A stretch of 64,000 bases of DNA from JALSKU01 sp964556545 (GTDB taxonomy: Bacteria > Campylobacterota > Campylobacteria > Campylobacterales > JALSKU01). The DNA is taken from positions 1 to 64,000 of the forward strand of contig CAZKWE010000009.1 of the NCBI GenBank assembly GCA_964556545.1, written 5' to 3'. How positions within the stretch are numbered: position 1 is the stretch's first letter; the number at the start of each line of letters is the position of its first letter. The position numbers and the translations under genes were made by a program. Of the stretch, positions 34,229 through 42,948 are shown one piece after another. The notes beneath the pieces were generated by a model. It ran no database searches. It was not told the origin of the DNA and saw only the letters and a list, made by a program, of their open reading frames with translations.

Positions 34229-36062
34229 TGCAAACAAGCCGAACAGGCAAAAAAACAGAAATAAAGCAAACGCCATAGGAAAACAAAGATCGTCTGCACA
34301 AAAAAATGAATCTTGGTACAAGGATTTGCAAAAGAGTATAGAAGCAAACAAAAAGATTCAAGAACAAAGAGTTTATCCTATGAACTTTAAAGCATCAAAC
34401 TCAAATGATAAAATAAAAATAACTCCTCTTGGAGGACTTGGTGAAATCGGTGGAAACATGATGGTAATGGAAACCAATACCAGTGCCATTATCATTGATG
34501 TCGGAATGAGTTTTCCCGATGACGAAATGCATGGAGTTGATATATTAGTTCCTGATTTTTCATATTTAAGAAGCATTAAAAACAAGATAAAAGGTATCGT
34601 TATCACCCATGCACATGAAGACCACATAGGAGCCTTGCCTTATCTTTTTAAAAATCAGGATTTGCAATTTCCCATATATGCCACACCTTTGCCTCTTGGC
34701 ATGATAGCCAACAAATTTGATGAGCACAAAATATCAAAGAAATTTTTCAGGCCTGTTGAAAAAAGAAAGATTTATCAAATAGGTGATTTTGATATAGAAT
34801 GGATACACATAACCCATTCCATTATAGATGCTTCCTCACTTGCAATAACCACAAAAGCAGGAACAATCATACATACCGGTGATTTTAAAATAGACCATAC
34901 TCCAATAGACGGTCTTCCGGCAGATTTGCACAGATTTGCATATTATGGGGACAAAGGTGTTTTATGTCTTTTGAGCGATAGTACAAATTCATACAATCCG
35001 GGCTTTACGAGAAGTGAAAGTTCTGTGGGTCCTACTTTTGACTCCATTTTTGCACATGCAAAAGGAAGGGTTATCATGTCAACATTCTCCTCCAATATAC
35101 ACAGAGTTTATCAAGCCATATCTCATGGCATAAAATATGGAAGAAAAGTGGCAGTCATAGGAAGAAGTATGGAAAAAAATCTAAATACCGCAATGGAGCT
35201 TGGATACATAAAACTTGACAATAAAATTTTTATAGATGCCCATGAAGTAAACAGATACAATGATAAAGATGTCTTGATAGTAACAACCGGCAGTCAGGGA
35301 GAAGCTATGAGTGCACTTTTTAGAATGGCTACAAATGAACACAGACATATCAAAATAAAACCGACTGACCAGATAATAATATCGGCAAAAGCAATCCCCG
35401 GCAATGAGGCAAGTGTTTCAAAAGTTTTAAATTATCTTTATAAATCGGGTGCTGATGTGGCTTATAAGGATTTTAGCGAAATTCATGTCAGCGGACATGC
35501 AGCACAAGAAGAGCAAAAGCTGATGCTCAGACTTGTTAAACCAAAATTTTTTCTGCCGGTTCACGGAGAGTATAATCATATACACAGGCACAAGGAAACT
35601 GCCGTAAAATGTGGAATTCCTGAAAAAAATATATATCTTATGAGCGATGGGGAACAAATAGAAATTACCCAAAAGTACTTTAAAAAAGTTGGATCTGTTA
35701 AAACAGGTAAAATTTATATAGACAATCAGATCAACAAACAAATCGAAAATGATGTTGTCATAGATAGACAAAAATTGGCTGAAGCCGGTATAGTATCCGT
35801 AATTGCACAGATAGACAAGAGTACAAACAAACTCATAGGAAAACCTAAAGTTTTAAGCTATGGACTGGTTGCCGATAAAGATATGCAAAAATTTTCAAAA
35901 GAGGTGGAAGATATACTTGATCAACTTCTTATAAATGCAAAAAGTGAAATGTTAGGTAATCCAAAGGCTGTTGAAAATGCTTTAAGACAAGCAGTTAGAA
36001 AACATGTTTTTAGAAAAATGAAAAAATATCCTACTGTTGTTCCGACTATATTTATACTATAA
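34167..36062 (+). CDS. rnj: Ribonuclease J
   Basis: A 631-residue beta-CASP metallo-beta-lactamase ribonuclease (5'-exo and endo activity), a main mRNA decay enzyme in this phylum. Residues 1-70 are a basic, low-complexity extension (KRTNPPAKKQQSSNANKPNR), typical of epsilonproteobacterial RNase J. Then come ITPLGGLGEIGGNMMV, the metal motif THAHEDHIGALPYL (about residues 148-161), HTGDFKID, the beta-CASP region and SGHAAQEEQKLML/PVHGEYNHI. The overlap with rsmA links rRNA modification and RNA decay. Confidence 0.95.
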   Translation: MEEKTKAKRTNPPAKKQQSSNANKPNRQKNRNKANAIGKQRSSAQKNESWYKDLQKSIEANKKIQEQRVYPMNFKASNSNDKIKITPLGGLGEIGGNMMVMETNTSAIIIDVGMSFPDDEMHGVDILVPDFSYLRSIKNKIKGIVITHAHEDHIGALPYLFKNQDLQFPIYATPLPLGMIANKFDEHKISKKFFRPVEKRKIYQIGDFDIEWIHITHSIIDASSLAITTKAGTIIHTGDFKIDHTPIDGLPADLHRFAYYGDKGVLCLLSDSTNSYNPGFTRSESSVGPTFDSIFAHAKGRVIMSTFSSNIHRVYQAISHGIKYGRKVAVIGRSMEKNLNTAMELGYIKLDNKIFIDAHEVNRYNDKDVLIVTTGSQGEAMSALFRMATNEHRHIKIKPTDQIIISAKAIPGNEASVSKVLNYLYKSGADVAYKDFSEIHVSGHAAQEEQKLMLRLVKPKFFLPVHGEYNHIHRHKETAVKCGIPEKNIYLMSDGEQIEITQKYFKKVGSVKTGKIYIDNQINKQIENDVVIDRQKLAEAGIVSVIAQIDKSTNKLIGKPKVLSYGLVADKDMQKFSKEVEDILDQLLINAKSEMLGNPKAVENALRQAVRKHVFRKMKKYPTVVPTIFIL

Positions 36063-36070
36063 GGCAGAAA

Positions 36071-37030
36071 ATGAATTTTACAAATATCGCCAAAGATGTT
36101 TTAAGAACCGAAGCAAATGAGCTTTTAAGAGCGGCAAATGAATTAGATGATGAAATAGAAAAAGCAGTTGAGATTGCCTATGAAACAAAAGGTAAACTCA
36201 TAGTTACAGGAGTAGGAAAATCGGGGCTTATAGGAGCTAAAATCGCTGCAACTTTAGCAAGTACCGGAACAAGTAGTTTTTTTATACACCCTACTGAAGC
36301 CATGCATGGTGATCTTGGAATGATAGGAAGCGAAGATAGTGTTTTGGCCATAAGTTACAGTGGAGAAAGTGAAGAACTTATAAGATTACTGCCTCATTTA
36401 AAAAGATTTGATATACCTCTTATAGCCATGGCAAAAAGTAAAAATACAACTCTTGGAAGATATGCAGATGTTTTTTTATCTGTTGATATACAAAAAGAAG
36501 CATGTCCTTTAAATACTGCTCCGACAAGCTCAACTACTCTAACTTTGGCTCTTGGAGATGCACTGGCGGTATGTCTGATGAAAAAAAGAGGATTTAAGAA
36601 AGAGGATTTTGCCTCTTTTCACCCGGGAGGAAGCTTGGGTAAAAAACTTTTTGTGAAAGTAAAAGATATTATGCAAAAAGAATCTTTGCCAATTTGTCCG
36701 AAAGATACTCCCATGAAAGAAGCGGTTATCACCATGAGTGAAGGAAGACTTGGCAATGCACTTTTGGTTGATAATGAAAAGCTTGTTGCAATTCTTAGTG
36801 ACGGTGATGTAAGAAGAGCTTTGCAAGAGAGCGATTTTGATATAGAAAAACCTGCTTTTTTATATGCAAACAAAAACCCGAAAACCATAAGCAATGAAAA
36901 TTTGCTTGCAAGCGATGCTCTAAAAGAGATAGAAAAATATAAAATACAGATATTGGCTGTAACAGATAAAAAAAACCATATAAAAGGTGTTTTACATATA
37001 CACCATTTAGTAGAAGCGGGTATAAAATAA
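36071..37030 (+). CDS. kdsD: D-arabinose 5-phosphate isomerase (KdsD/KpsF)
   Basis: A 319-residue enzyme that converts ribulose 5-phosphate to arabinose 5-phosphate, the precursor of Kdo in lipopolysaccharide. N-terminal SIS domain (GVGKSGLIGAKIAATLASTG, then EAMHGDLGMI and SYSGESEEL) and two C-terminal CBS domains (DIMQKESLPICPKDTPMKEAVITMSEG, then ALQESDFDIEKPAFLYANKNP). Full length. Between rnj and rluB with 8- and 9-base gaps. Confidence 0.94.
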   Translation: MNFTNIAKDVLRTEANELLRAANELDDEIEKAVEIAYETKGKLIVTGVGKSGLIGAKIAATLASTGTSSFFIHPTEAMHGDLGMIGSEDSVLAISYSGESEELIRLLPHLKRFDIPLIAMAKSKNTTLGRYADVFLSVDIQKEACPLNTAPTSSTTLTLALGDALAVCLMKKRGFKKEDFASFHPGGSLGKKLFVKVKDIMQKESLPICPKDTPMKEAVITMSEGRLGNALLVDNEKLVAILSDGDVRRALQESDFDIEKPAFLYANKNPKTISNENLLASDALKEIEKYKIQILAVTDKKNHIKGVLHIHHLVEAGIK

Positions 37031-37039
37031 AGGAAAACT

Positions 37040-37798
37040 TTGGAAAAAATACGACTTAATAAAATGATATCTCACAATACGAGATATTCAAGAAGAGAAG
37101 CGGATGAACTTATAAAAAATGCAGAAGTAACACTTGACGGAAAGGTTGTAACAGATTTATCCACCAAGGTTGATTTTGGTGATAAAATACATATAAAAGG
37201 AAGAAGGCTTTACAGAAAAGATCACTTTAGTGTTATTGTTTATCACAAAAGAAAAGGTGAATTAGTCACCAAAAAAGATGACAGAGGTAGAAAAACAATA
37301 TATGATAATTTACCAAAAAAATTCTCACACTATCTTCCTGTCGGAAGACTTGATTTTACAAGTGAAGGACTTTTACTTTTAACCGATTCGCCCAATGTGG
37401 CGGGAAAGCTTATGCAAAGCAACCTTGAAAGGATTTACTATCTTAAAATTGAAGGTGAAGTAACCGATGCTATGCAAGAGGGTATGAAAAATGGTGTTTT
37501 TATAGACTCAAAAGTCGGCGGTCACAAAAACAGTGATATAGAATCTATGCAAATAGCTCCTTTTTTGGGATATAAGATTATAAAAAATTCTCCTACTTTT
37601 TCAAAACTAAAAGTTGCTATAAAGGAAGGGAAAAACAGAGAACTTAGAAGATTTTTTGCATATTTTGATTCAAATGTGGTAGACTTAAAAAGAGTAAGTT
37701 TCGGAGGAATTGATTTGGGTATGCTAAAAGAGGGCAAAACAAGATTTCTCACAAAAAGTGAATATCAAAGTCTTCATGACTTTTTGCATAAAAAATGA
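37040..37798 (+). CDS. rluB: Ribosomal large subunit pseudouridine synthase (RluB/RsuA family)
   Basis: A 252-residue enzyme: N-terminal S4 RNA-binding domain (IRLNKMISHNTRYSRREADELIKNAEVTLDG, residues 3-33) and catalytic domain with VGRLDFTSEGLLLLTD (catalytic Asp in the GRLD motif) and the C-terminal REGKNRELRRFF-like KEGKNRELRRFFAYF. RluB modifies U2605 of 23S rRNA in E. coli; the exact target here is inferred. The start is TTG behind AAGGAAAA. ATGA overlap with rarA. Confidence 0.92.
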   Translation: MEKIRLNKMISHNTRYSRREADELIKNAEVTLDGKVVTDLSTKVDFGDKIHIKGRRLYRKDHFSVIVYHKRKGELVTKKDDRGRKTIYDNLPKKFSHYLPVGRLDFTSEGLLLLTDSPNVAGKLMQSNLERIYYLKIEGEVTDAMQEGMKNGVFIDSKVGGHKNSDIESMQIAPFLGYKIIKNSPTFSKLKVAIKEGKNRELRRFFAYFDSNVVDLKRVSFGGIDLGMLKEGKTRFLTKSEYQSLHDFLHKK

Positions 37799-38982
37799 GT
37801 CTTAATTTAACCGCTATACTTCAACCAAAAAATCTTGATGAATTTATCGGTCAAAGCCATATATTGAGTAATGACAAGCCTCTTTATAAGCTTATAAATA
37901 AAAAAGAAATTCCTCATATGGTATTTTTTGGCCCCCCGGGATGCGGCAAAACCACACTTGCCAAAATCTGTGCTTCACGATTGGAAAGTTCATTTCACTA
38001 CCTTGATGCTACAAATCTCAAAGTAGAAGATATAAGAAAAATATTATCAAAAAATACTCTTTTAAAACCACTTATCTTCATAGATGAAATACACAGACTA
38101 TCAAAAAATCAACAAGAAGTTCTACTTTTGCCGATGGAAAGAAAAAACTGTATCATCATAGGAGCAAGTACGGAAAATCCTTATTACTCTTTGACTTCGG
38201 GCATAAGGTCACGAATGATGCTGTTTAAATTCAAACCGCTAAACAAAAAAGAGCTTGAGAGTATTCTTGAAATGGCAATCCGAAAATTTGGTTTTAAGAT
38301 TGAAAATGATGCAAAAGAGTATCTTTTGCATACAAGCGGCAATGATGCCAGAAGCATGTTAAATCTGATAGAATTTGCACTTGTAATTGAAAAAAATATT
38401 ACACTAAAAACTCTAAAATCTCTTAAAGATATGCCTTCAAAAGAAGGAGTAAATTCAAAAGAGACACACTATGATCTTATAAGTGCACTTATAAAAAGTA
38501 TAAGAGGAAGTGATATAGATGCCTCTTTGTATTATCTTGCAAGGATAATTGAAGCCGGAGAAAAAGCAGAGTATATAGCAAGAAGACTTGTTATCCTCTC
38601 AAGCGAAGATATAGGAAATGCAAACCCGAATGCATTGAATTTGGCAACCAATACACTAACTGCCGTTGCCCATATAGGATATCCGGAAGCGAAGATCATA
38701 TTATCGCAATGTGTCATATATCTTGCATCATCACCAAAATCAAACAGCAGTTATAAAGCTATAAAAAATGCTCAAAAATATATAAAACAAAATACTTTAA
38801 AACCCATACCGAATCATTTAAAACAAAATTCCGAGGATTATCTTTATCCTCATGATTTTGGCGGATATATAAAGCAAGAGTATATGAAAGATAGTGTAAA
38901 ATTTTATAAAAATAATAAAATAGGCTTTGAAAAAACTCTAAATGAGTGGCTTAAAAAATTAAAAACGGAGACAAACAATTGA
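37795..38982 (+). CDS. rarA: Replication-associated recombination protein A (AAA+ ATPase)
   Basis: A 395-residue RarA/MgsA/WRNIP1-family ATPase that acts at stalled replication forks. Seen: Walker A FFGPPGCGKTTLAK (about residues 44-57), Walker B LIFIDEIHRLSKNQQEVLL, sensor 1 IIIGASTENPYYSL (with the family-typical TENP), and the C-terminal tetramerisation region (YYLARIIEAGEKAEYIARRLVILSSEDIGNANP). Coupled to rluB and to the following PPOX gene by four-base overlaps. Confidence 0.95.
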   Translation: MSLNLTAILQPKNLDEFIGQSHILSNDKPLYKLINKKEIPHMVFFGPPGCGKTTLAKICASRLESSFHYLDATNLKVEDIRKILSKNTLLKPLIFIDEIHRLSKNQQEVLLLPMERKNCIIIGASTENPYYSLTSGIRSRMMLFKFKPLNKKELESILEMAIRKFGFKIENDAKEYLLHTSGNDARSMLNLIEFALVIEKNITLKTLKSLKDMPSKEGVNSKETHYDLISALIKSIRGSDIDASLYYLARIIEAGEKAEYIARRLVILSSEDIGNANPNALNLATNTLTAVAHIGYPEAKIILSQCVIYLASSPKSNSSYKAIKNAQKYIKQNTLKPIPNHLKQNSEDYLYPHDFGGYIKQEYMKDSVKFYKNNKIGFEKTLNEWLKKLKTETNN

Positions 38983-40313
38983 ATATAGCAATCATAGGTG
39001 GCGGTATAAGCGGACTTACCACTGCATTTTACATAAAATACTTCAGTCCGCAAACGAAGATAACACTTTTTGAAAAAGAAGCTTATCTTGGCGGAAAAAT
39101 GCATACGGTTCAAAAAGACGGTTTTTTTATAGAAGAGGGTAGCAATGGATTTTTATCCAATAAACCTGACACTTTGGAGCTTGTAAAACTTAGCGGATGC
39201 AAAGATATACTTTTAAAAAGCAGTGATAATGCGAGAAAAAGATTTATTTATGATAAAAAGCTTGAAGTTTTACCCGAATCTCCAAAAGCATTTTTAACAA
39301 CTTCTCTTCTTAGCCTAAAAGGAAAACTTAGAGTTTTATGGGAACCATTTGCATTTGCTAAAAAAGATGACGGTGATGAAAGTCTGCAATCATTTGGTTA
39401 CAGAAGAGTAGGAAAAGAGATGACTGATGTTTTTTTGGATGCTATGGTTGCAGGAGTTTATGCTTCAACTCCATCAAAAATATCAGCCCCGGCAGCATTT
39501 CCGCTTGTAGTCAATCTGGAAAAAAAGTATGGTTCTCTTTTTAAGGGTATGCTTGCAAAAAAGAAAAAAGAAGCAGGGCCGGGCGGAGTTTTAATGAGCT
39601 TTAGAGGCGGAGTCAGCTCTTTTATAGAAAAACTCTCATTATGTATTGATATGAATATCATAAAAGATACACAAATTACAAGCTTGCAAAAAGATAAAAA
39701 TGAGTTTGTTATAACTTCGGACAATATAAAAATGCACTTTGACAAAGTTGTACTTGCCACTCCGGCTTACAGTACGGCGAATATTTTAAAAGAGTTGGCT
39801 CCGGATTTATCAAAAGAGTTAGAAGAGATAGAGTATTCGCCGATATCTATAGTGGCAACAGGTTATGAAAAACTATCAAATGATTTAAACGGTTTTGGTC
39901 TTTTAACAACCACAAGAGCTAAAAAAAGTATTCTTGGTATTCTTTGGGACAGTTCCATATTTGACGACAGAGCCCAATCAAACAAAAAGCTTCTTAGGGT
40001 CATGATAGGCGGACAAAGAGATAAAAAATTAGCTTTAAAAGATGAAAATGAACTTTTGACAATAGCATTAAATGGTATAAAAGAGACTATGGCAATAGAT
40101 AAAAAACCTGATTTTTACTATATAAAAAGATGGGAAAAGGGGATACCGAACTATGCTGTAGGCCATATAAAAAAAGTGGATAAAATTTTTAATATGGCTA
40201 AAAATATAGATGGTTTATATCTTAATTCAAATGCATACAAGGGTATAGGTTTAAATGATTGTGTTAGCAATTCAAAAAAGTGTGCTTTGGAAATAGTTGG
40301 TAAAAATTCTTAA
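38979..40313 (+). CDS. hemY: Protoporphyrinogen oxidase (HemY-type flavoprotein)
   Basis: A 444-residue FAD amine-oxidase-like protein. Seen: N-terminal Rossmann motif IAIIGGGISGLTTAFYIK, then LGGKMHTVQKDGFFIEEGSNGFL, the mid-region VGKEMTDVFLDAMVAGVYASTPSKISAPAAFP typical of oxygen-dependent PPOX, and the C-terminal YLNSNAYKGIGLNDCVSNSKK. It oxidises protoporphyrinogen IX to protoporphyrin IX in haem synthesis; coproporphyrinogen oxidation is an alternative in this family. TTG start overlapping the rarA stop. Its stop codon touches repeat element B. Confidence 0.88.
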   Translation: MNIAIIGGGISGLTTAFYIKYFSPQTKITLFEKEAYLGGKMHTVQKDGFFIEEGSNGFLSNKPDTLELVKLSGCKDILLKSSDNARKRFIYDKKLEVLPESPKAFLTTSLLSLKGKLRVLWEPFAFAKKDDGDESLQSFGYRRVGKEMTDVFLDAMVAGVYASTPSKISAPAAFPLVVNLEKKYGSLFKGMLAKKKKEAGPGGVLMSFRGGVSSFIEKLSLCIDMNIIKDTQITSLQKDKNEFVITSDNIKMHFDKVVLATPAYSTANILKELAPDLSKELEEIEYSPISIVATGYEKLSNDLNGFGLLTTTRAKKSILGILWDSSIFDDRAQSNKKLLRVMIGGQRDKKLALKDENELLTIALNGIKETMAIDKKPDFYYIKRWEKGIPNYAVGHIKKVDKIFNMAKNIDGLYLNSNAYKGIGLNDCVSNSKKCALEIVGKNS

Positions 40314-40475
40314 AACAATCATGCTTCAAAAAACACAAATAAAAATAAAAATCATGATTGTTTCTCTCGCCGACAGGCGTAGCATAAGTTTTACCCCACA
40401 AAATTTTAAAATTTTGTGGGGACCCCAAAGTGATAGGAATTTTTGCTGGAATTCATTTTCAGCAAAAAGGAGATT
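40313..40475 (+). repeat. Dispersed structured repeat element, copy B
   Basis: Nearly identical to 21904-22070 (copy A). Hairpins: AAACAATCATG/CATGATTGTTT (40313-40323, 40353-40363); CGCC-GACA-GGCG (40368-40379); a perfect 28-bp palindrome CCCCACAAAATTTT/AAAATTTTGTGGGG (40394-40421); AGTGATAGGAATTT (40429-40442); and TTTTTGCTG with CAGCAAAAA (40440-40448, 40460-40468). The closing GGAG (40469-40472) is eight bases before the ATG at 40481 and serves as its Shine-Dalgarno. It begins in the last base of the hemY stop codon and fills the whole gap to the nosD-like gene. Confidence 0.75.
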
Positions 40476-40480
40476 TTAAA

Positions 40481-41692
40481 ATGAAATATATCTTTTTTAT
40501 TTTTTTGCCGGTTTTTGTATTTGCAAATGTACTTCAAGATGTCATAGACAAAGCAAAACCATACTCCGTAATAGAACTCAAAGACGGAATTTACAAAGGA
40601 AATATAGTTATAAACAAACCTTTAAAAATCTTGGCAAAACAAGGGGCAAAGGCTATTATCGATGCAGACAAAAAGGGCAGTGTCATACTTTTGAAAAGTT
40701 CGAATATAACTTTACAAAATCTCATCATAAAAGGAACAGGTCACAGAAAAGAGATATTTGATAGTGCGATTATAGGCGAAAAGATAAATAACATAACTAT
40801 AAAAAATTGCAAAATTACCGACTCTCTTTACGGTATAAATATCTCTATGGCAAATAATATAAAAATTATCTCAAATACAATCTCTTCAAAAGATGAAAAA
40901 AAGCCTTTAAGAGGAGACGGTATAAAGTTTTGGTATGTAAACAATTCAAAGATTATAGGAAATACTTTTTTAAAAGTAAGAGATATACATTTTGAGAGAT
41001 CCGATAATAATATCATAAAAAATAACCGTTTCTTATACAATAGATTTGCAACCCATATAGAGTTTGGTAAAAATAACCTTATTGAAAATAACTTTTACAG
41101 ATACAATTCGGTCGGTATTTTACTTGAGGGTACGACAAAAATAAAAATTATAAAAAATAAAATTCTAAATTCAAACGGCATGGCAGCCATAGGAGCACTT
41201 TTCAGAGGCGGAAATCATATAATTTTTCAAAATAATATACTCAAATACAACAGAGAAGGATTATATATTGATGCAAAACCTTCCAAGCTTGAAAAATTTA
41301 AAAGAAAAATAATCAATAATGAGATAAGTTTTAACTTGCAAGCCATACACTTTCATGCAATCATTGCCAACAATATTATAACATTCAATAAAATTCATGA
41401 CAACCTTTATGATATAGTAAAAGATATAACAGGATATAAAAATTTAAACAATAAGGTAGAATACAATTATTGGGGTCAATACAAAGGATTTGATACAAAT
41501 TATGACAATATAGGAGATACCCCTTATATTATAAAAAGATATTTTGACAAACTTTACAGTTATAACAATAAAATAAAATTCTTTTACGGCAGTACTGTTA
41601 TGGCAGTAGTGGATTTTTTATGTGAAATAGCTCCATTTACCAAACCGGAAATACTCCTTGTGGATAAAAAACCTGTATTTAAGGATAAATGA
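40481..41692 (+). CDS. NosD-like periplasmic right-handed beta-helix protein
   Basis: A 403-residue protein with signal peptide (MKYIFFIFLPVFVFA) and a series of CASH/parallel beta-helix repeats (many N-x-I-x-x-N units between residues 95 and 330). The C-terminus carries the NosD landmarks NYWGQYKGFDTNYDNIGDTPY and FFYGSTVMAVVDFL followed by APFTKPEILLVDKKP. NosD assists copper-centre maturation of nitrous-oxide reductase. No nosZ or other nos gene is in the window, so this may be a stand-alone paralogue. The ATG at 40481 follows the AAGGAG of repeat element B; longer upstream frames lie in the element. Coupled to the MFS gene. Confidence 0.85.
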   Translation: MKYIFFIFLPVFVFANVLQDVIDKAKPYSVIELKDGIYKGNIVINKPLKILAKQGAKAIIDADKKGSVILLKSSNITLQNLIIKGTGHRKEIFDSAIIGEKINNITIKNCKITDSLYGINISMANNIKIISNTISSKDEKKPLRGDGIKFWYVNNSKIIGNTFLKVRDIHFERSDNNIIKNNRFLYNRFATHIEFGKNNLIENNFYRYNSVGILLEGTTKIKIIKNKILNSNGMAAIGALFRGGNHIIFQNNILKYNREGLYIDAKPSKLEKFKRKIINNEISFNLQAIHFHAIIANNIITFNKIHDNLYDIVKDITGYKNLNNKVEYNYWGQYKGFDTNYDNIGDTPYIIKRYFDKLYSYNNKIKFFYGSTVMAVVDFLCEIAPFTKPEILLVDKKPVFKDK

Positions 41693-42840
41693 TGAAACAT
41701 TTTAAAAAAGGTGAAGTTTATACCATATCATTAGCACATCTTTTTCATGATATTTTTTCATCTTTTTTAGCTCCTATTTTACCGCTTCTTATAGAAAGAC
41801 TCGGTATCTCACTTTCATTTGCATCATTTTTGGATATTGCCAGAAAAATTCCGTCACTTTTAAATCCATTTTTAGGTTTGATGGCCGAAAGAAGAGATGT
41901 AAAATATTTTGTTATACTAACTCCTGCCATTACAGCTGTTTCAATGTGTCTTCTCGGGCTTACCTCTTCATACGCCATAGCTCTTTTACTGCTTTTTATA
42001 GCCGGTATAAGTGCCACTTTATTTCATATCCCTTCACCTACTATGATAAAGATAGCTTCGGGCACACAAACAGGAAAAGGTATGAGCTTTTTTATGGTCG
42101 GAGGAGAAAGTGCCAGAACCATAGGTCCTCTTATCGTAACCGGTTCTATATCATTATGGGGATTTGAGGGAATTTACAGGCTTATTCCTATCGGAGTATT
42201 GGCATCTTTTTTTTTATGGTATAAATTGAAAGATTTTCAAGTAAATAATTTCAGCACCAAAAAAATTGAAAAAGGCAATACAAAAGAGATACTCAAAAAA
42301 GTATCATCTTTTTTTGCCATACTTGGCAGTTATATGCTTTTTAATGCAGGAACTAAATCTGCTGTAACTTTATATCTTCCCGTATATCTTACCAGACATG
42401 GCTTTTCAATATATGAAGCAGGTATTTCTCTCTCTGTTTTACAGTTTTTCGGAATACTCGGTACATTTTTTTCAGGCCATTTTTCCGATAAGATAGGAAG
42501 AAAAAATATGTTACTTATATCAGCTTTCGGAACAACTTTGTCAATGATATTTTTTTTATACTTTAATTCTACCGCTCTTTTTCCCATATTGGCTGTTTTG
42601 GGCTTTTTTCTCTTTACTCCGAATCCTGTTATGATGGCAGCAGTTCAGGATACCAATACTTCAAAGCCAACTTTTCTCAACAGCATTTATATGGGTATAA
42701 ACTTCGGTATCAGCTCACTTGTGGTCTTTTTAGTAGGATTCTTTGCCGATATTTACGGTCTTGAGAGAGTATATGAAATTTGTACCGTTTTTACTTTTTT
42801 ATCTCTTTTTATCATACTCTTTTTACCTGTTAAACAATGA
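41689..42840 (+). CDS. MFS transporter, fosmidomycin-resistance (Fsr)-like
   Basis: A 383-residue major facilitator with about twelve spans. The N-terminus (YTISLAHLFHDIFSSFLAPILPLLIERLGIS) has the HxxxDxxxxxxxPLLP pattern of the Fsr subgroup; the loop GHFSDKIGRKNML is the MFS motif A in the second half. Substrate unknown. It overlaps the nosD-like gene by four bases, so the two are coexpressed, which might tie the transporter to a periplasmic metal or metabolite task; this is speculation. Confidence 0.85.
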   Translation: MMKHFKKGEVYTISLAHLFHDIFSSFLAPILPLLIERLGISLSFASFLDIARKIPSLLNPFLGLMAERRDVKYFVILTPAITAVSMCLLGLTSSYAIALLLLFIAGISATLFHIPSPTMIKIASGTQTGKGMSFFMVGGESARTIGPLIVTGSISLWGFEGIYRLIPIGVLASFFLWYKLKDFQVNNFSTKKIEKGNTKEILKKVSSFFAILGSYMLFNAGTKSAVTLYLPVYLTRHGFSIYEAGISLSVLQFFGILGTFFSGHFSDKIGRKNMLLISAFGTTLSMIFFLYFNSTALFPILAVLGFFLFTPNPVMMAAVQDTNTSKPTFLNSIYMGINFGISSLVVFLVGFFADIYGLERVYEICTVFTFLSLFIILFLPVKQ

Positions 42841-42843
42841 TAA

Positions 42844-42915
42844 TTTTTAGGCTTAAATAGTCATTTTTTAGCCTTGATGATAGTCATTTCTAATTATAAA
42901 TTTTTAAGATATAAT
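42844..42915 (+). promoter_or_regulatory. nrdD promoter region with a tandem repeat
   Basis: Two adjacent related units, TTTTTAGGCTT-N3-TAGTCATTT (42844-42866) and TTTTTAGCCTT-N5-TAGTCATTT (42865-42889), lie upstream of a -10 element TATAAT (42910-42915), which is 33 bases before the nrdD start. The second TAGTCATTT ends about 20 bases before the -10 element, where an activator or repressor would act. I do not recognise the site as an NrdR box or a known FNR-type site. Confidence 0.5.
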
Positions 42916-42948
42916 TCGCTTAAATTTTACTCTCCCAAAAGGTATCAA

